Origin: Modestobacter sp. VKM Ac-2986
Lineage (GTDB): Bacteria > Actinomycetota > Actinomycetes > Mycobacteriales > Geodermatophilaceae
Direction of reading: 5' to 3'
DNA: 64,000 bases
Assembly: GCF_026967795.1 (NCBI RefSeq)
Contig: NZ_JAPVBH010000001.1
Location: 62,001-126,000 of the forward strand
A program made the position numbers and the translations under genes. The notes under the pieces were generated by a model. The model ran no database searches. It worked only from the letters and a program-made list of their open reading frames with translations, and was not told the origin of the DNA. Position 1 is the first letter of the stretch, and each line of letters begins with the position of its first letter. Positions 1-7,661 of the stretch are shown piece by piece.

Positions 1-1175
1 CCGGGGTTCGTGAAGTCGACCAGGCCCATGCCGGCCTGCCACATGTCCCACTGCCACACGCTGCCGTCGGCCCGGCGCACCAGGAAGCCCTGCGCGGCGG
101 CCTCGGCGAACAACGGTGAGGCCTGGGCGATGTAGGGGTTGATCCACACGCAGACCCGCAGGCCACGCGCCTTGAGCCGGGCCAGCATCTCCTCGGGCTC
201 GGGGAAGACCTCCGGGTCCCACTCGAAGTCGCACCAGCGGAACTCGCGCATCCAGAAGCAGTCGAAGTGGAAGACGCTCAGCGGGATGTCCCGCTCGGCC
301 ATCCCCTCGATGAACGAGGTCACGGTGGCCTCGTCGTAGTCGGTGGTGAACGACGTCGACAGCCACAGCCCGTAGGACCAGGCCGGCACCTGCGGCGGCC
401 GCCCGGTGAGCGCGGTGTAGCGGCGGAGGACGTCCTTCGGCGTCGGGCCGTTGACGACGTAGTACTCCAGCGTCTGCCCCGGCACGCTGAACTGGGTGCG
501 GGACACGACCTCGGAGGCGACCTCGAACGAGACGTGCTCCGGGTGGGCGACGAAGACCCCGTAGCCGCGGTCGGAGAGGTAGAACGGCACGTTCTTGTAG
601 GCCTGCTCGCTGGACGTGCCGCCGTCGGCGTTCCAGACGTCGACCACCTGGCCGTTGCGCACGAACGGGGTGAACCGCTCCCCCAGCCCGTAGACGTGCT
701 CGTCGACGGCCAGTGCGAGCTGCTCGTGCACGTGGTGCTCACCGGCGTCGGTGGTCACGATGCCGACGGACTTCGACCCGCTGGAGGTGAGCACCCGGCC
801 GTCGGCGACGAACTCGGCCAGCCAGCCCGGCCCGCGCGGCACCCGCACCGACAGCCCGCCGGAGGTCAGCACGCCTGCCTCGGCGTCCACCTCGACCTTG
901 ACGTGCTGGGACGGGTCCTCGGCGACCGCGAACTCCGGACGCCGCGGGACGCCGCCGGCCCAGTGCTCGATACGCACCCGGATCACGTCCGGGGCCGGCG
1001 AGCTGTAGGTGATCGTGACGGCCGGCTGGTTGAGCGTGTTGCCGCGCTCGCGGATCACCGCGGTCGGGGCCAGCACGGTCATCGAGTCGGCCGCGGCGGT
1101 GATCGCCCGGACGTCGCGGGGGCGGAGCACGGAGAAGCCCGCACGGTCCTGCCAGTAGCCGTCGGTGAACTTCAT
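1..1175 (-). CDS. yicI: Alpha-xylosidase, glycoside hydrolase family 31 (YicI type), 3' end cut by window
   Basis: The ATG lies at 1175 and the frame stays open to base 1, so 391 codons are visible and the C-terminal half lies outside. The protein begins MKFTDGYWQDRAG and carries the GH31 block HFDCFWMREFRWCDFEWDP with Asp about residue 305, followed by the ICVWINPYI-like strand (here VCVWINPYI) and WQWDMWQ. This matches E. coli YicI closely in sequence and numbering, so it should release alpha-xylosyl residues from xyloglucan-type oligosaccharides such as isoprimeverose. The catalytic nucleophile and acid/base fall beyond the window. It is divergent from a LacI regulator, with an operator-like palindrome 33 bases upstream of its start. 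GH31 membership is seen directly; exact substrate is inference. Confidence 0.9.
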   Translation of the reverse strand, partial: MKFTDGYWQDRAGFSVLRPRDVRAITAAADSMTVLAPTAVIRERGNTLNQPAVTITYSSPAPDVIRVRIEHWAGGVPRRPEFAVAEDPSQHVKVEVDAEAGVLTSGGLSVRVPRGPGWLAEFVADGRVLTSSGSKSVGIVTTDAGEHHVHEQLALAVDEHVYGLGERFTPFVRNGQVVDVWNADGGTSSEQAYKNVPFYLSDRGYGVFVAHPEHVSFEVASEVVSRTQFSVPGQTLEYYVVNGPTPKDVLRRYTALTGRPPQVPAWSYGLWLSTSFTTDYDEATVTSFIEGMAERDIPLSVFHFDCFWMREFRWCDFEWDPEVFPEPEEMLARLKARGLRVCVWINPYIAQASPLFAEAAAQGFLVRRADGSVWQWDMWQAGMGLVDFTNP

Positions 1176-1207
1176 GCGTGTGCGTCCGCCTCGTCGTCGA
1201 GTGGCCC

Positions 1208-1223
1208 GTCGATACGCTTCGAC
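1208..1223. promoter_or_regulatory. LacI-type operator candidate 1
   Basis: GTCGATACGCTTCGAC lies just upstream of the GH31 gene. It is one of three near-identical 16-base imperfect palindromes (others at 1362 and 2478), each placed before a transcription unit of the same sugar locus. Such sites are typical targets of the LacI-family protein encoded between them. Confidence 0.75.
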
Positions 1224-1361
1224 GGCTGCTGCGGAGGGACGGTAGGGCACCGCCCCGCGCCTCGGCAAGCCGTCGCCCGCGAGAGCTCCCAGGTCAGCCG
1301 ATCGTCGTGGAAAGAGGGTCTTGCGCTGCCGAGCGTGACGTTGCTAACGTCCGGTTCCGCA

Positions 1362-1377
1362 GTCGATCCGTATCGAT
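1362..1377. promoter_or_regulatory. LacI-type operator candidate 2
   Basis: GTCGATCCGTATCGAT sits 21 bases upstream of the lacI-family start and suggests autoregulation. Read on the other strand it shows the same ATCGATACG half as the other two sites. It is the least symmetric copy of the three. Confidence 0.65.
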
Positions 1378-1397
1378 GATGATCGGAGGGGGTGGTG

Positions 1398-2420
1398 ATG
1401 GCCGCGTTCACCAGCCGGGACGTCGCCCGCCTCGCGGGCGTCTCGCAGAGCACCGTCTCCTACGTCATGAGCGGCCGCCGGCCCATCTCGGCCGACACGC
1501 GCAAGCGGGTCCAGGCGGCGATCGACCAGCTGACCTACCAGCCCAACGCCGGCGCCCGGGCCCTGGCGAGCCAGCGCACCCAGGTCGTCGGCCTGGTCGT
1601 CCCCTTCGGGACGGCCGGGGACACCACCGCGCTGCTGCCCTTCATCGAGACGATCGCCGGGTGCGCGCGAGCGGAGGACCACGACGTCCTGCTGGTCACC
1701 GACAACGAGGGCACCGCGGCGCTGACCCGGCTGGCCGGTCGGTCGCTGTGCGACGCGATCGTGCTGATGAACATCGCCGCCGCCGACGCCCGGCTGCCGG
1801 TGGCGGCCGCCAGCCGGGTCCCGGTCATCCTGATCGGCATCCCGGACGACCCCCAGGGCCTGCCCTGCGTCGACCTGGACTACCCGGAGGCCGCGCGGCT
1901 GTCGGTGGCCGAGGTCGTCGCTGCCGGCCACGACCGCGTCGTCGTCCTGGGCTGGTCCGCCGAGGAGATCGCCCGGGGGGCCAACTACGTCGGGCGCTTC
2001 GAGCGGGCGGCGGTGGAGGCGGCCGCCGCCGCCGGGGTCGAGCACCTGGCGGTGAGCCCGGTCGAGGTCTCCCGCGAGGGAGCCCGGGCGGCCGTCGCCG
2101 AGGCGCTGCGGATCGGCGGCCCGCGGCCGGCCCTGCTGGTCCCCGCCTCCTCCGCGGTGCCGTGGGTCGTCCAGGCGCTGACCGAGCGGGGCGTGCTCCC
2201 CGGCCGGGACGTCACGGTCGTCGGCCTGTGCACCGACGCGGTGGCCATGACCACCGTCCCCCCGGTGACCAACGTGTCCACCGAGCCGCGGGACGTCTCG
2301 GCCCGCGCCATGCAGATCCTGTTCCGGCACCTCGAGCGCGGCCGCGAGGGCCCCGCCGGCGGGGTGGAGCTGGTGGCCCCGCGGCTGACCCGGCGGGAGA
2401 CCACCCTCGCCGCCCCCTGA
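1398..2420 (+). CDS. LacI-family transcriptional regulator
   Basis: A 340-residue LacI/GalR-family repressor. The N-terminal helix-turn-helix (about residues 4-25, SRDVARLAGVSQSTVSYVMS) is followed by the hinge helix ALASQRTQVVGLVVP and a periplasmic-binding-protein-like sugar sensor domain. ATG 1398 is preferred over GTG 1392 because the GGAGGG at 1385-1390 is 7 bases away from it. It lies between the divergent GH31 gene and the downstream sugar ABC importer, all of which have matching 16-base palindromes. It is therefore the likely local repressor, released by the transported sugar. Family assignment is certain; ligand unknown. Confidence 0.93.
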   Translation: MAAFTSRDVARLAGVSQSTVSYVMSGRRPISADTRKRVQAAIDQLTYQPNAGARALASQRTQVVGLVVPFGTAGDTTALLPFIETIAGCARAEDHDVLLVTDNEGTAALTRLAGRSLCDAIVLMNIAAADARLPVAAASRVPVILIGIPDDPQGLPCVDLDYPEAARLSVAEVVAAGHDRVVVLGWSAEEIARGANYVGRFERAAVEAAAAAGVEHLAVSPVEVSREGARAAVAEALRIGGPRPALLVPASSAVPWVVQALTERGVLPGRDVTVVGLCTDAVAMTTVPPVTNVSTEPRDVSARAMQILFRHLERGREGPAGGVELVAPRLTRRETTLAAP

Positions 2421-2477
2421 CTCCGGCGGCCGCACGGCCGCCCGATGCAGGCCCACCCGGGCCTGAGCTCGACCGGC

Positions 2478-2493
2478 GTCGATACGCATCGAC
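2478..2493. promoter_or_regulatory. LacI-type operator candidate 3
   Basis: GTCGATACGCATCGAC is the most symmetric copy of the locus palindrome. It lies about 80 bases upstream of the solute-binding protein start, where it could control the five-gene importer operon. Confidence 0.75.
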
Positions 2494-2575
2494 GTCGTTC
2501 CGCACCACTGTGGCGACGCCGTCGCCACAGCCCGTGTGACCGGCGAGGCTGCCGGCACTCCCGGAAGGACCGGCA

Positions 2576-3823
2576 ATGGCTCAACGTGGAGCGAAGAACC
2601 GCACCGTCGGCGCGGCAGTACTGGCACTGACCGCACCCCTGGCCCTCGCGGCCTGCGGCGGGAGCGACTCCGACGCCGCCGCCGGCGGCGGCGCGGGCGG
2701 TGAGGTGACCAGCCTGACCGTGCAGGACACCTTCGTCACCGACCCCGGCGCGACCTACTACGGCGAGCTGCTCGACAGCTGCGGCCAGGCCAACGGCGTC
2801 ACCATCGAGCGCAACTCGGTGCCCGGCGGCGACATCATCGCCCGGACCCTGCAGCAGGCGTCGTCCCAGACGCTGCCGGACATCCTCAGCATCGACAACC
2901 CCGACGTCGGCCAGCTGGCCGCGGCCGGGGCCCTGGCGCCGCTGGGCGAGCTGGGCGTCACCGCCGAGGGCATCAGCCAGGGCGTCGTGGACGCCAACAC
3001 CTTCGAGGACGAGCTGTACGGCCTGCAGCCCACGACGCAGAGCCTGGCGCTGTTCTACAACGAGGACATCCTCACCGAGGCCGGCATCCAGCCCCCCACC
3101 ACGTGGGACGAGCTGAAGACGGCGGCCGCGGCGCTGACCGAGGGCAACCGCTACGGCATCGCGTTCTCCGCGCCGCCGACCTACGAGGGCACCTGGCAGT
3201 TCCTGCCCTTCATGTGGTCCAACGGCGGCGACGAGACCGACATCGCCACCCCCGAGACCGCCGAGGCGCTGCAGCTGTGGGTCGACCTGCTCTCCAGCGG
3301 GTCGGCGTCGGAGTCGGTGCTCAACTGGGGCCAGGAGGACGTCAACGACCAGTTCATCGCCGGCAACGCGGCGATGATGATCAACGGTCCGTGGCAGTTC
3401 CCGGTGCTGGCCGAGAACCCCGAGGTCAAGTACCAGGTCGTGCCGCTGCCGGCCCCCGAGGCCGGCGGCACCGTCGTCGCCCCGCTGGGCGGCGCCACCT
3501 GGACCGTGCCCGAGACCGGTGACGACGCCCGCAAGGCGAAGGCCGCAGCCGTGGTCCAGTGCGTCAACTCCGACGAGAACATGGTCGACAACGCCCTGAC
3601 CAACAGCTCGGTGCCCACCAAGGCCGAGCTCGGCGAGCAGGTCGTGGCCCAGGACGAGCGCATGCAGGCCTTCGTCGACGTCGTCCCGGACCTGCGCTCG
3701 CGCACCGCGAAGCTCCAGGACGAGTGGCCGACGGCCGCCACCGCGATCTACACCGCGGTGCAGACCGCCCTCACCGGCGGCGCCTCGCCGGAGGAGGCGC
3801 TCCAGCAGGCACAGAATGGCTGA
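2576..3823 (+). CDS. Sugar ABC transporter solute-binding lipoprotein (family 1)
   Basis: A 415-residue extracellular binding protein. A positively charged n-region and hydrophobic core end in the lipobox LAAC at about residues 22-25, giving a lipid-anchored mature protein starting CGGSDSD. The body shows family-1 features (FYNEDILTEAGIQPPTTWDEL, AAMMINGPWQF) typical of oligosaccharide importers. GGAAGGA at 2563-2569 serves ATG 2576. It is first in an operon with two MalF/MalG-type permeases, a ThuA-like protein and an oxidoreductase, beside a YicI-like xylosidase, so an alpha-xyloside or related glycoside is the probable ligand. No ATPase gene is present, so a shared MsiK-type ATPase is likely, as known for actinobacterial sugar importers. 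Confidence 0.92.
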   Translation: MAQRGAKNRTVGAAVLALTAPLALAACGGSDSDAAAGGGAGGEVTSLTVQDTFVTDPGATYYGELLDSCGQANGVTIERNSVPGGDIIARTLQQASSQTLPDILSIDNPDVGQLAAAGALAPLGELGVTAEGISQGVVDANTFEDELYGLQPTTQSLALFYNEDILTEAGIQPPTTWDELKTAAAALTEGNRYGIAFSAPPTYEGTWQFLPFMWSNGGDETDIATPETAEALQLWVDLLSSGSASESVLNWGQEDVNDQFIAGNAAMMINGPWQFPVLAENPEVKYQVVPLPAPEAGGTVVAPLGGATWTVPETGDDARKAKAAAVVQCVNSDENMVDNALTNSSVPTKAELGEQVVAQDERMQAFVDVVPDLRSRTAKLQDEWPTAATAIYTAVQTALTGGASPEEALQQAQNG

Positions 3824-4793
3824 CACCCAGCAGCGGGCGGGCGGCGCGACCAGCGCCGCCCGCCCGGCGGGGCCCGAGGTCGAGGAGCCGCGTCCGCGCC
3901 GGACCTCGACCCGGTCGCGGGAGCGGCTGCTGCAGATCGGCTTCCTCGTCCCGGCCGTCGTCTACATGCTGCTGTTCTTCGGCTACCCCGTGGTGCAGAA
4001 CGCCCTGATGGGCTTCCAGCGCTACACGACCCGCACCTTCGTCACCGGCGAGGCGCCGTGGGTCGGCCTGGACAACTACCGCGAGGTCATCGGCTCCTCG
4101 GTGTTCACCAAGGCCGCGGTCAACACGGTGCTGTTCACCGTCGGCTCGATCGCCGGCCAGTTCGTCATCGGCCTGGCCATCGCGCTGTTCTTCCGCAAGC
4201 GCTTCCCGCTGTCCGGGCTGCTGCGCTCGCTGCTGCTCCTCCCCTGGCTGATCCCGCTCATCGCGGCCAGTGCGGTGTGGCGCTGGATCCTGGACAAGGA
4301 CACCGGCGTGCTCAACCAGGTGCTCGGCGGCCTGGGCGTCACCGACGCCAACCCGGGCTGGCTGACCAGCACCTCGCTGGCGCTGATCACCGTGGTCGCG
4401 ATCAACATCTGGATCGGGATCCCGTTCAACACGACGATCCTCTACGGCGGGCTGCAGGACATCCCCGAGGAGCTCTACGAGGCCGCGGCCCTGGACGGCG
4501 CCACCCGCTGGCGGGCCTTCCGGCACGTCACCTGGCCGCTGCTGCGCCCGGTCGTCACCGTCGTGCTGGTGCTCGGCGTCGTCTACACGCTCAAGGCGCT
4601 GGACATCATCCTGGGCCTGACCCAGGGCGGGCCGGCCAACTCGACCCAGACCATCGCCACGCAGTCCTACAACCTGAGCTTCCAGGAGTTCGACTTCGGC
4701 CAGGGTGCTGCTGCCGGCAACATCCTCATCGTCGTCTCGCTGGTGTTCGCGGTCCTCTACCTGCGCGCCAACCGCCGCGCCCTGGACGAGTGA
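3816..4793 (+). CDS. Sugar ABC transporter permease, MalF type
   Basis: A 325-residue inner-membrane permease. A charged cytoplasmic N-terminus is followed by about six transmembrane segments, the first near LLQIGFLVPAVVYMLLFFGY. The EAA loop ELYEAAALDGATRWRAFRHV contacts the ATPase in this family. ATG 3816 overlaps the end of the binding-protein gene by 8 bases, indicating translational coupling. It pairs with the MalG-type permease directly downstream. Confidence 0.93.
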   Translation: MADTQQRAGGATSAARPAGPEVEEPRPRRTSTRSRERLLQIGFLVPAVVYMLLFFGYPVVQNALMGFQRYTTRTFVTGEAPWVGLDNYREVIGSSVFTKAAVNTVLFTVGSIAGQFVIGLAIALFFRKRFPLSGLLRSLLLLPWLIPLIAASAVWRWILDKDTGVLNQVLGGLGVTDANPGWLTSTSLALITVVAINIWIGIPFNTTILYGGLQDIPEELYEAAALDGATRWRAFRHVTWPLLRPVVTVVLVLGVVYTLKALDIILGLTQGGPANSTQTIATQSYNLSFQEFDFGQGAAAGNILIVVSLVFAVLYLRANRRALDE

Positions 4794-4800
4794 GGTCCCC

Positions 4801-5679
4801 GTGTCGCTGAGCACCGCCCTCCCCCTGCCCGACACCGCCCCCGCGCAGAAGAAGTCCGGGCGGCGGACCGCCGGCGCCCGCGGTCCGTGGGGCTACACCG
4901 TCGCCGGCATCGCGATCCTGGCCGTCCTGCTCTTCCCGCTCTACTGGATGCTCAACGTCTCGCTGCAGCCCTCGGGCTCGGCGGCGCAGACCTCGTGGTT
5001 CCCCTTCTCGCTGAGCTTCGAGGGGTACGCGACCGCGTTCAGCGACCAGGGCGCCAACCTGATGACCAGCCTGGTCATCTCGGTGGGCAGCGTCGTGGTC
5101 AGCCTGCTCATCGCCGCCCCGGCCGCCTACGCGCTGGCCACCTTCAAGGTGCCCGGGGCCGGGATCGTGCTGTTCGGCATCCTGATCAGCCAGATGATCC
5201 CCGGGATCGTCGTGGCCAACGCCCTGTACAGCGCCTACAACGACCTGGGGCTGCTCAACTCGATCCCCGGGCTGATCCTGGCCAACTCCAGCGCCGGCAT
5301 CCCGTTCGGCATCCTCATCATGCGGTCGTTCATGGCCAGCATCCCGCCCTCGCTCACCGAGGCGGCCCGGATGGACGGCGCCGGCCCGATCCGCGCCTTC
5401 TTCTCCATCATCCTGCCGATCAGCCGGAACGCCCTGATCACCGCCGGGATGTTCACGTTCCTCTTCACCTGGGGCGACTTCCTCTTCGCCCTGACGCTGA
5501 CGACGAACGCCGACGTCCGCCCGATCACCCTCGGGCTGTACCAGTACATCGGGACCTACGTCAGCGACTGGAGCACCGTCATGGCCGCCGCCGTGCTGTC
5601 CTCCGTGCCGGCCGTCGTCCTGCTCGTCCTCGCCCAGCGGTACATCGCCGCGGGCGTCACCGGAGGTGCCGTCAAGTGA
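4801..5679 (+). CDS. Sugar ABC transporter permease, MalG type
   Basis: A 292-residue permease with six predicted membrane segments and the EAA loop [23 protein letters not shown] 4801 is chosen because GAGG follows the preceding stop at the right spacing and gives the normal MalG length; the frame is open further upstream but that part would overlap the MalF gene. It completes the heterodimeric channel for the family-1 binding protein. Confidence 0.92.
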   Translation: MSLSTALPLPDTAPAQKKSGRRTAGARGPWGYTVAGIAILAVLLFPLYWMLNVSLQPSGSAAQTSWFPFSLSFEGYATAFSDQGANLMTSLVISVGSVVVSLLIAAPAAYALATFKVPGAGIVLFGILISQMIPGIVVANALYSAYNDLGLLNSIPGLILANSSAGIPFGILIMRSFMASIPPSLTEAARMDGAGPIRAFFSIILPISRNALITAGMFTFLFTWGDFLFALTLTTNADVRPITLGLYQYIGTYVSDWSTVMAAAVLSSVPAVVLLVLAQRYIAAGVTGGAVK

Positions 5680-6446
5680 CCGTCCCCGCCCAGCCCCTGC
5701 GCGTGACCGTGTGGGGCGAGAACGTGCACGAGCAGCGCGAGCCCGAGGTGGCCGCCCGCTACCCCACCGGCATGCACGGTGCCATCGCCGAGGGCATCGA
5801 GGCCAACCTCGGCGAGCGGGTCGTGGTGCGCACCGCGACCCTCGGCGACCCCGAGCACGGTCTCACGGAGGAGGTGTTGGCCGGCACCGACGTCCTCACC
5901 TGGTGGGGCCACGCGGCGCACGCCGACGTCTCCGACGAGGTCGTCGAGCGGGTGCACCGGCACGTGCTGTCGGGGATGGGCCTGGTCGTGCTGCACTCCG
6001 GCCACTGGTCCAAGATCTTCACCAAGCTCATGGGGACGACGTGCACGCTGCGCTGGCGCAGCGCGCACGACCGCGAGCTGGTGTGGACGGTCGACCCGAC
6101 GCACCCCATCGCGCGCGGCGTCCCGCACCCGATGGTCATCGACGAGGACGAGATGTACGGGGAGTTCTTCGACATCCCCGCCCCCGACGAGCTGGTGTTC
6201 CTGTCGACCTTCTCCGGCGGCGAGGTGTTCCGCTCCGGCTGCACCTTCCGGCGCGGGCACGGGAAGATCTTCTACTTCCGCCCCGGCGACCAGGACTACC
6301 CCGTCTACTTCCACGAGGGCGTGCGCCGGGTCATCTCCAACGCCGTCGAGTGGGCCCGGACCGACCGCCCGGAGCGGGCGTACCCGACCCTGTTGCGCTA
6401 CGACACCGAGGACTTCTTCACCGGCCACGGGTACGGCGGAGCGTGA
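5676..6446 (+). CDS. ThuA-like domain protein
   Basis: A 256-residue protein of the ThuA family (trehalose utilization type, glutamine-amidotransferase-like fold). It starts [18 protein letters not shown] and contains [26 protein letters not shown] and [16 protein letters not shown], all characteristic. GTG 5676 overlaps the permease stop as GTGA and has GGAGG 9 bases upstream. In rhizobia ThuA acts with an oxidoreductase (ThuB) on disaccharides through 3-keto intermediates. The same pair occurs here, so a role in glycoside breakdown is likely. The actual reaction in this organism is not shown by the sequence. Confidence 0.88.
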   Translation: MTVPAQPLRVTVWGENVHEQREPEVAARYPTGMHGAIAEGIEANLGERVVVRTATLGDPEHGLTEEVLAGTDVLTWWGHAAHADVSDEVVERVHRHVLSGMGLVVLHSGHWSKIFTKLMGTTCTLRWRSAHDRELVWTVDPTHPIARGVPHPMVIDEDEMYGEFFDIPAPDELVFLSTFSGGEVFRSGCTFRRGHGKIFYFRPGDQDYPVYFHEGVRRVISNAVEWARTDRPERAYPTLLRYDTEDFFTGHGYGGA

Positions 6447-7564
6447 CCCACCGCCGGATCGACTGCGGGGAGCACGCACCCCTGCCGGTGGTCGCCGTCG
6501 GCGCCGGCGCGATGGGCCGGGCGTGGCTGCGCACGCTCGAGGCCTCGGCCGAGGTGGAGCTGGTCGGCATCGTCGACCTGGACACCGCCGCCGCCGGCCG
6601 GGCCGCCGCCGAGCTGGGCCGGCCCGAGCTGCCGATCGGCACCGACGCGGTCGCCCTGGCCGCGCAGACCGGTGCGGCCGCGGTGGTCGACGTGACCGTG
6701 CCGGTCGCCCACCACCCGGTCACCACCGCGGCGCTGCTGGCCGGCCTGCCGGTGCTGGGCGAGAAGCCCGCCGCGGACACGCTGTCCCGGGCGCTGTCGC
6801 TGGCCGCGGCGGCCGAGGTCAGCGGCGAGCTGTTCATGGTCAGCCAGTCGCGGCGGTGGAACCCGCGGGTCGCGGCACTGCACGGCCTGGTGCAGGACCT
6901 GGGCGCGGTCGGCACGCTGACCACGGAGTTCTTCAAGGCGCCGCACTTCGGCGGGTTCCGGGACGCGATGGACCAGCCGCTGCTGGTGGACATGGCCATC
7001 CACGCCTTCGACACCGCGCGGTACCTGCTGGGCGCCGAGCCGGTGTCGGCGTCCTGTTCCACGTGGAACCCGCCGTGGAGCTGGTACGCCGGGGACGCCA
7101 ACGCCACGGCACTGTTCACGATGGCCGACGGCTCGCGGTACTCCTACACCGGCTCGTGGTGCGCCCCCGGCGCGGAGACGTCCTGGAACGGCAGCTGGCG
7201 GGTCAGCGCCGAGCGCGGCACCGCCCTGTGGGACGGCGAGACCGAGCCGGTGCTGGACGCCGACGGGCTGGTCGCCACCGACCGGCCGCGCTCGCCGCAC
7301 AGCGACATCGCCGGCGCCCTCGAGGTGTTCTGCGCCGCGCTGCGCACCGGGGAGACCCCGATGGGCGAGGTGCACGAGAACGTGATGAGCCTGGCCATGG
7401 TCGAGGCGGCGGTCGAGTCGGCTGCCACCGGTGCGCCGGTGGAGCTGGACGACGTGCTGGCCCGGGCGCACGCGCAGGCGCTGGCGGAGGAGGCCCACCC
7501 CGCGGTCCGCGAGACGCTCGCCGGCTGGCCGTCGGTGCGCGAGGCGCTGACCGCCGCCGGGTAG
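6443..7564 (+). CDS. Gfo/Idh/MocA-family NAD(P)-dependent oxidoreductase
   Basis: A 373-residue sugar oxidoreductase. The N-terminal Rossmann domain has [17 protein letters not shown] with the dinucleotide-binding glycine motif, followed by the family motif GEKPAA around residue 107, whose Lys is catalytic in relatives. A C-terminal alpha/beta domain includes [12 protein letters not shown] and [18 protein letters not shown] 6443 overlaps the ThuA-like stop as GTGA. As the last gene of the importer operon it probably oxidizes or reduces the imported glycoside or its product. A parS-like palindrome lies inside the gene (7056-7069). Confidence 0.9.
   Translation: MTHRRIDCGEHAPLPVVAVGAGAMGRAWLRTLEASAEVELVGIVDLDTAAAGRAAAELGRPELPIGTDAVALAAQTGAAAVVDVTVPVAHHPVTTAALLAGLPVLGEKPAADTLSRALSLAAAAEVSGELFMVSQSRRWNPRVAALHGLVQDLGAVGTLTTEFFKAPHFGGFRDAMDQPLLVDMAIHAFDTARYLLGAEPVSASCSTWNPPWSWYAGDANATALFTMADGSRYSYTGSWCAPGAETSWNGSWRVSAERGTALWDGETEPVLDADGLVATDRPRSPHSDIAGALEVFCAALRTGETPMGEVHENVMSLAMVEAAVESAATGAPVELDDVLARAHAQALAEEAHPAVRETLAGWPSVREALTAAG
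7056..7069. other. parS-like ParB-binding site 1
   Basis: GTTCCACGTGGAAC is a perfect 14-base palindrome inside the oxidoreductase gene, read there as codons for CSTWN. Identical copies occur at 37431 and 61261. It differs from the common actinobacterial parS GTTTCACGTGAAAC only at one symmetric position pair. Confidence 0.7.
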
Positions 7565-7661
7565 TCCGGCCACCCGGACCTCCCCTGGCCGCTCGACCGC
7601 CGGTCGGTCGTGCGTCACCTACTGTTCGACCATGCACGGAGCACGTCACGGAGGCCCCCCG

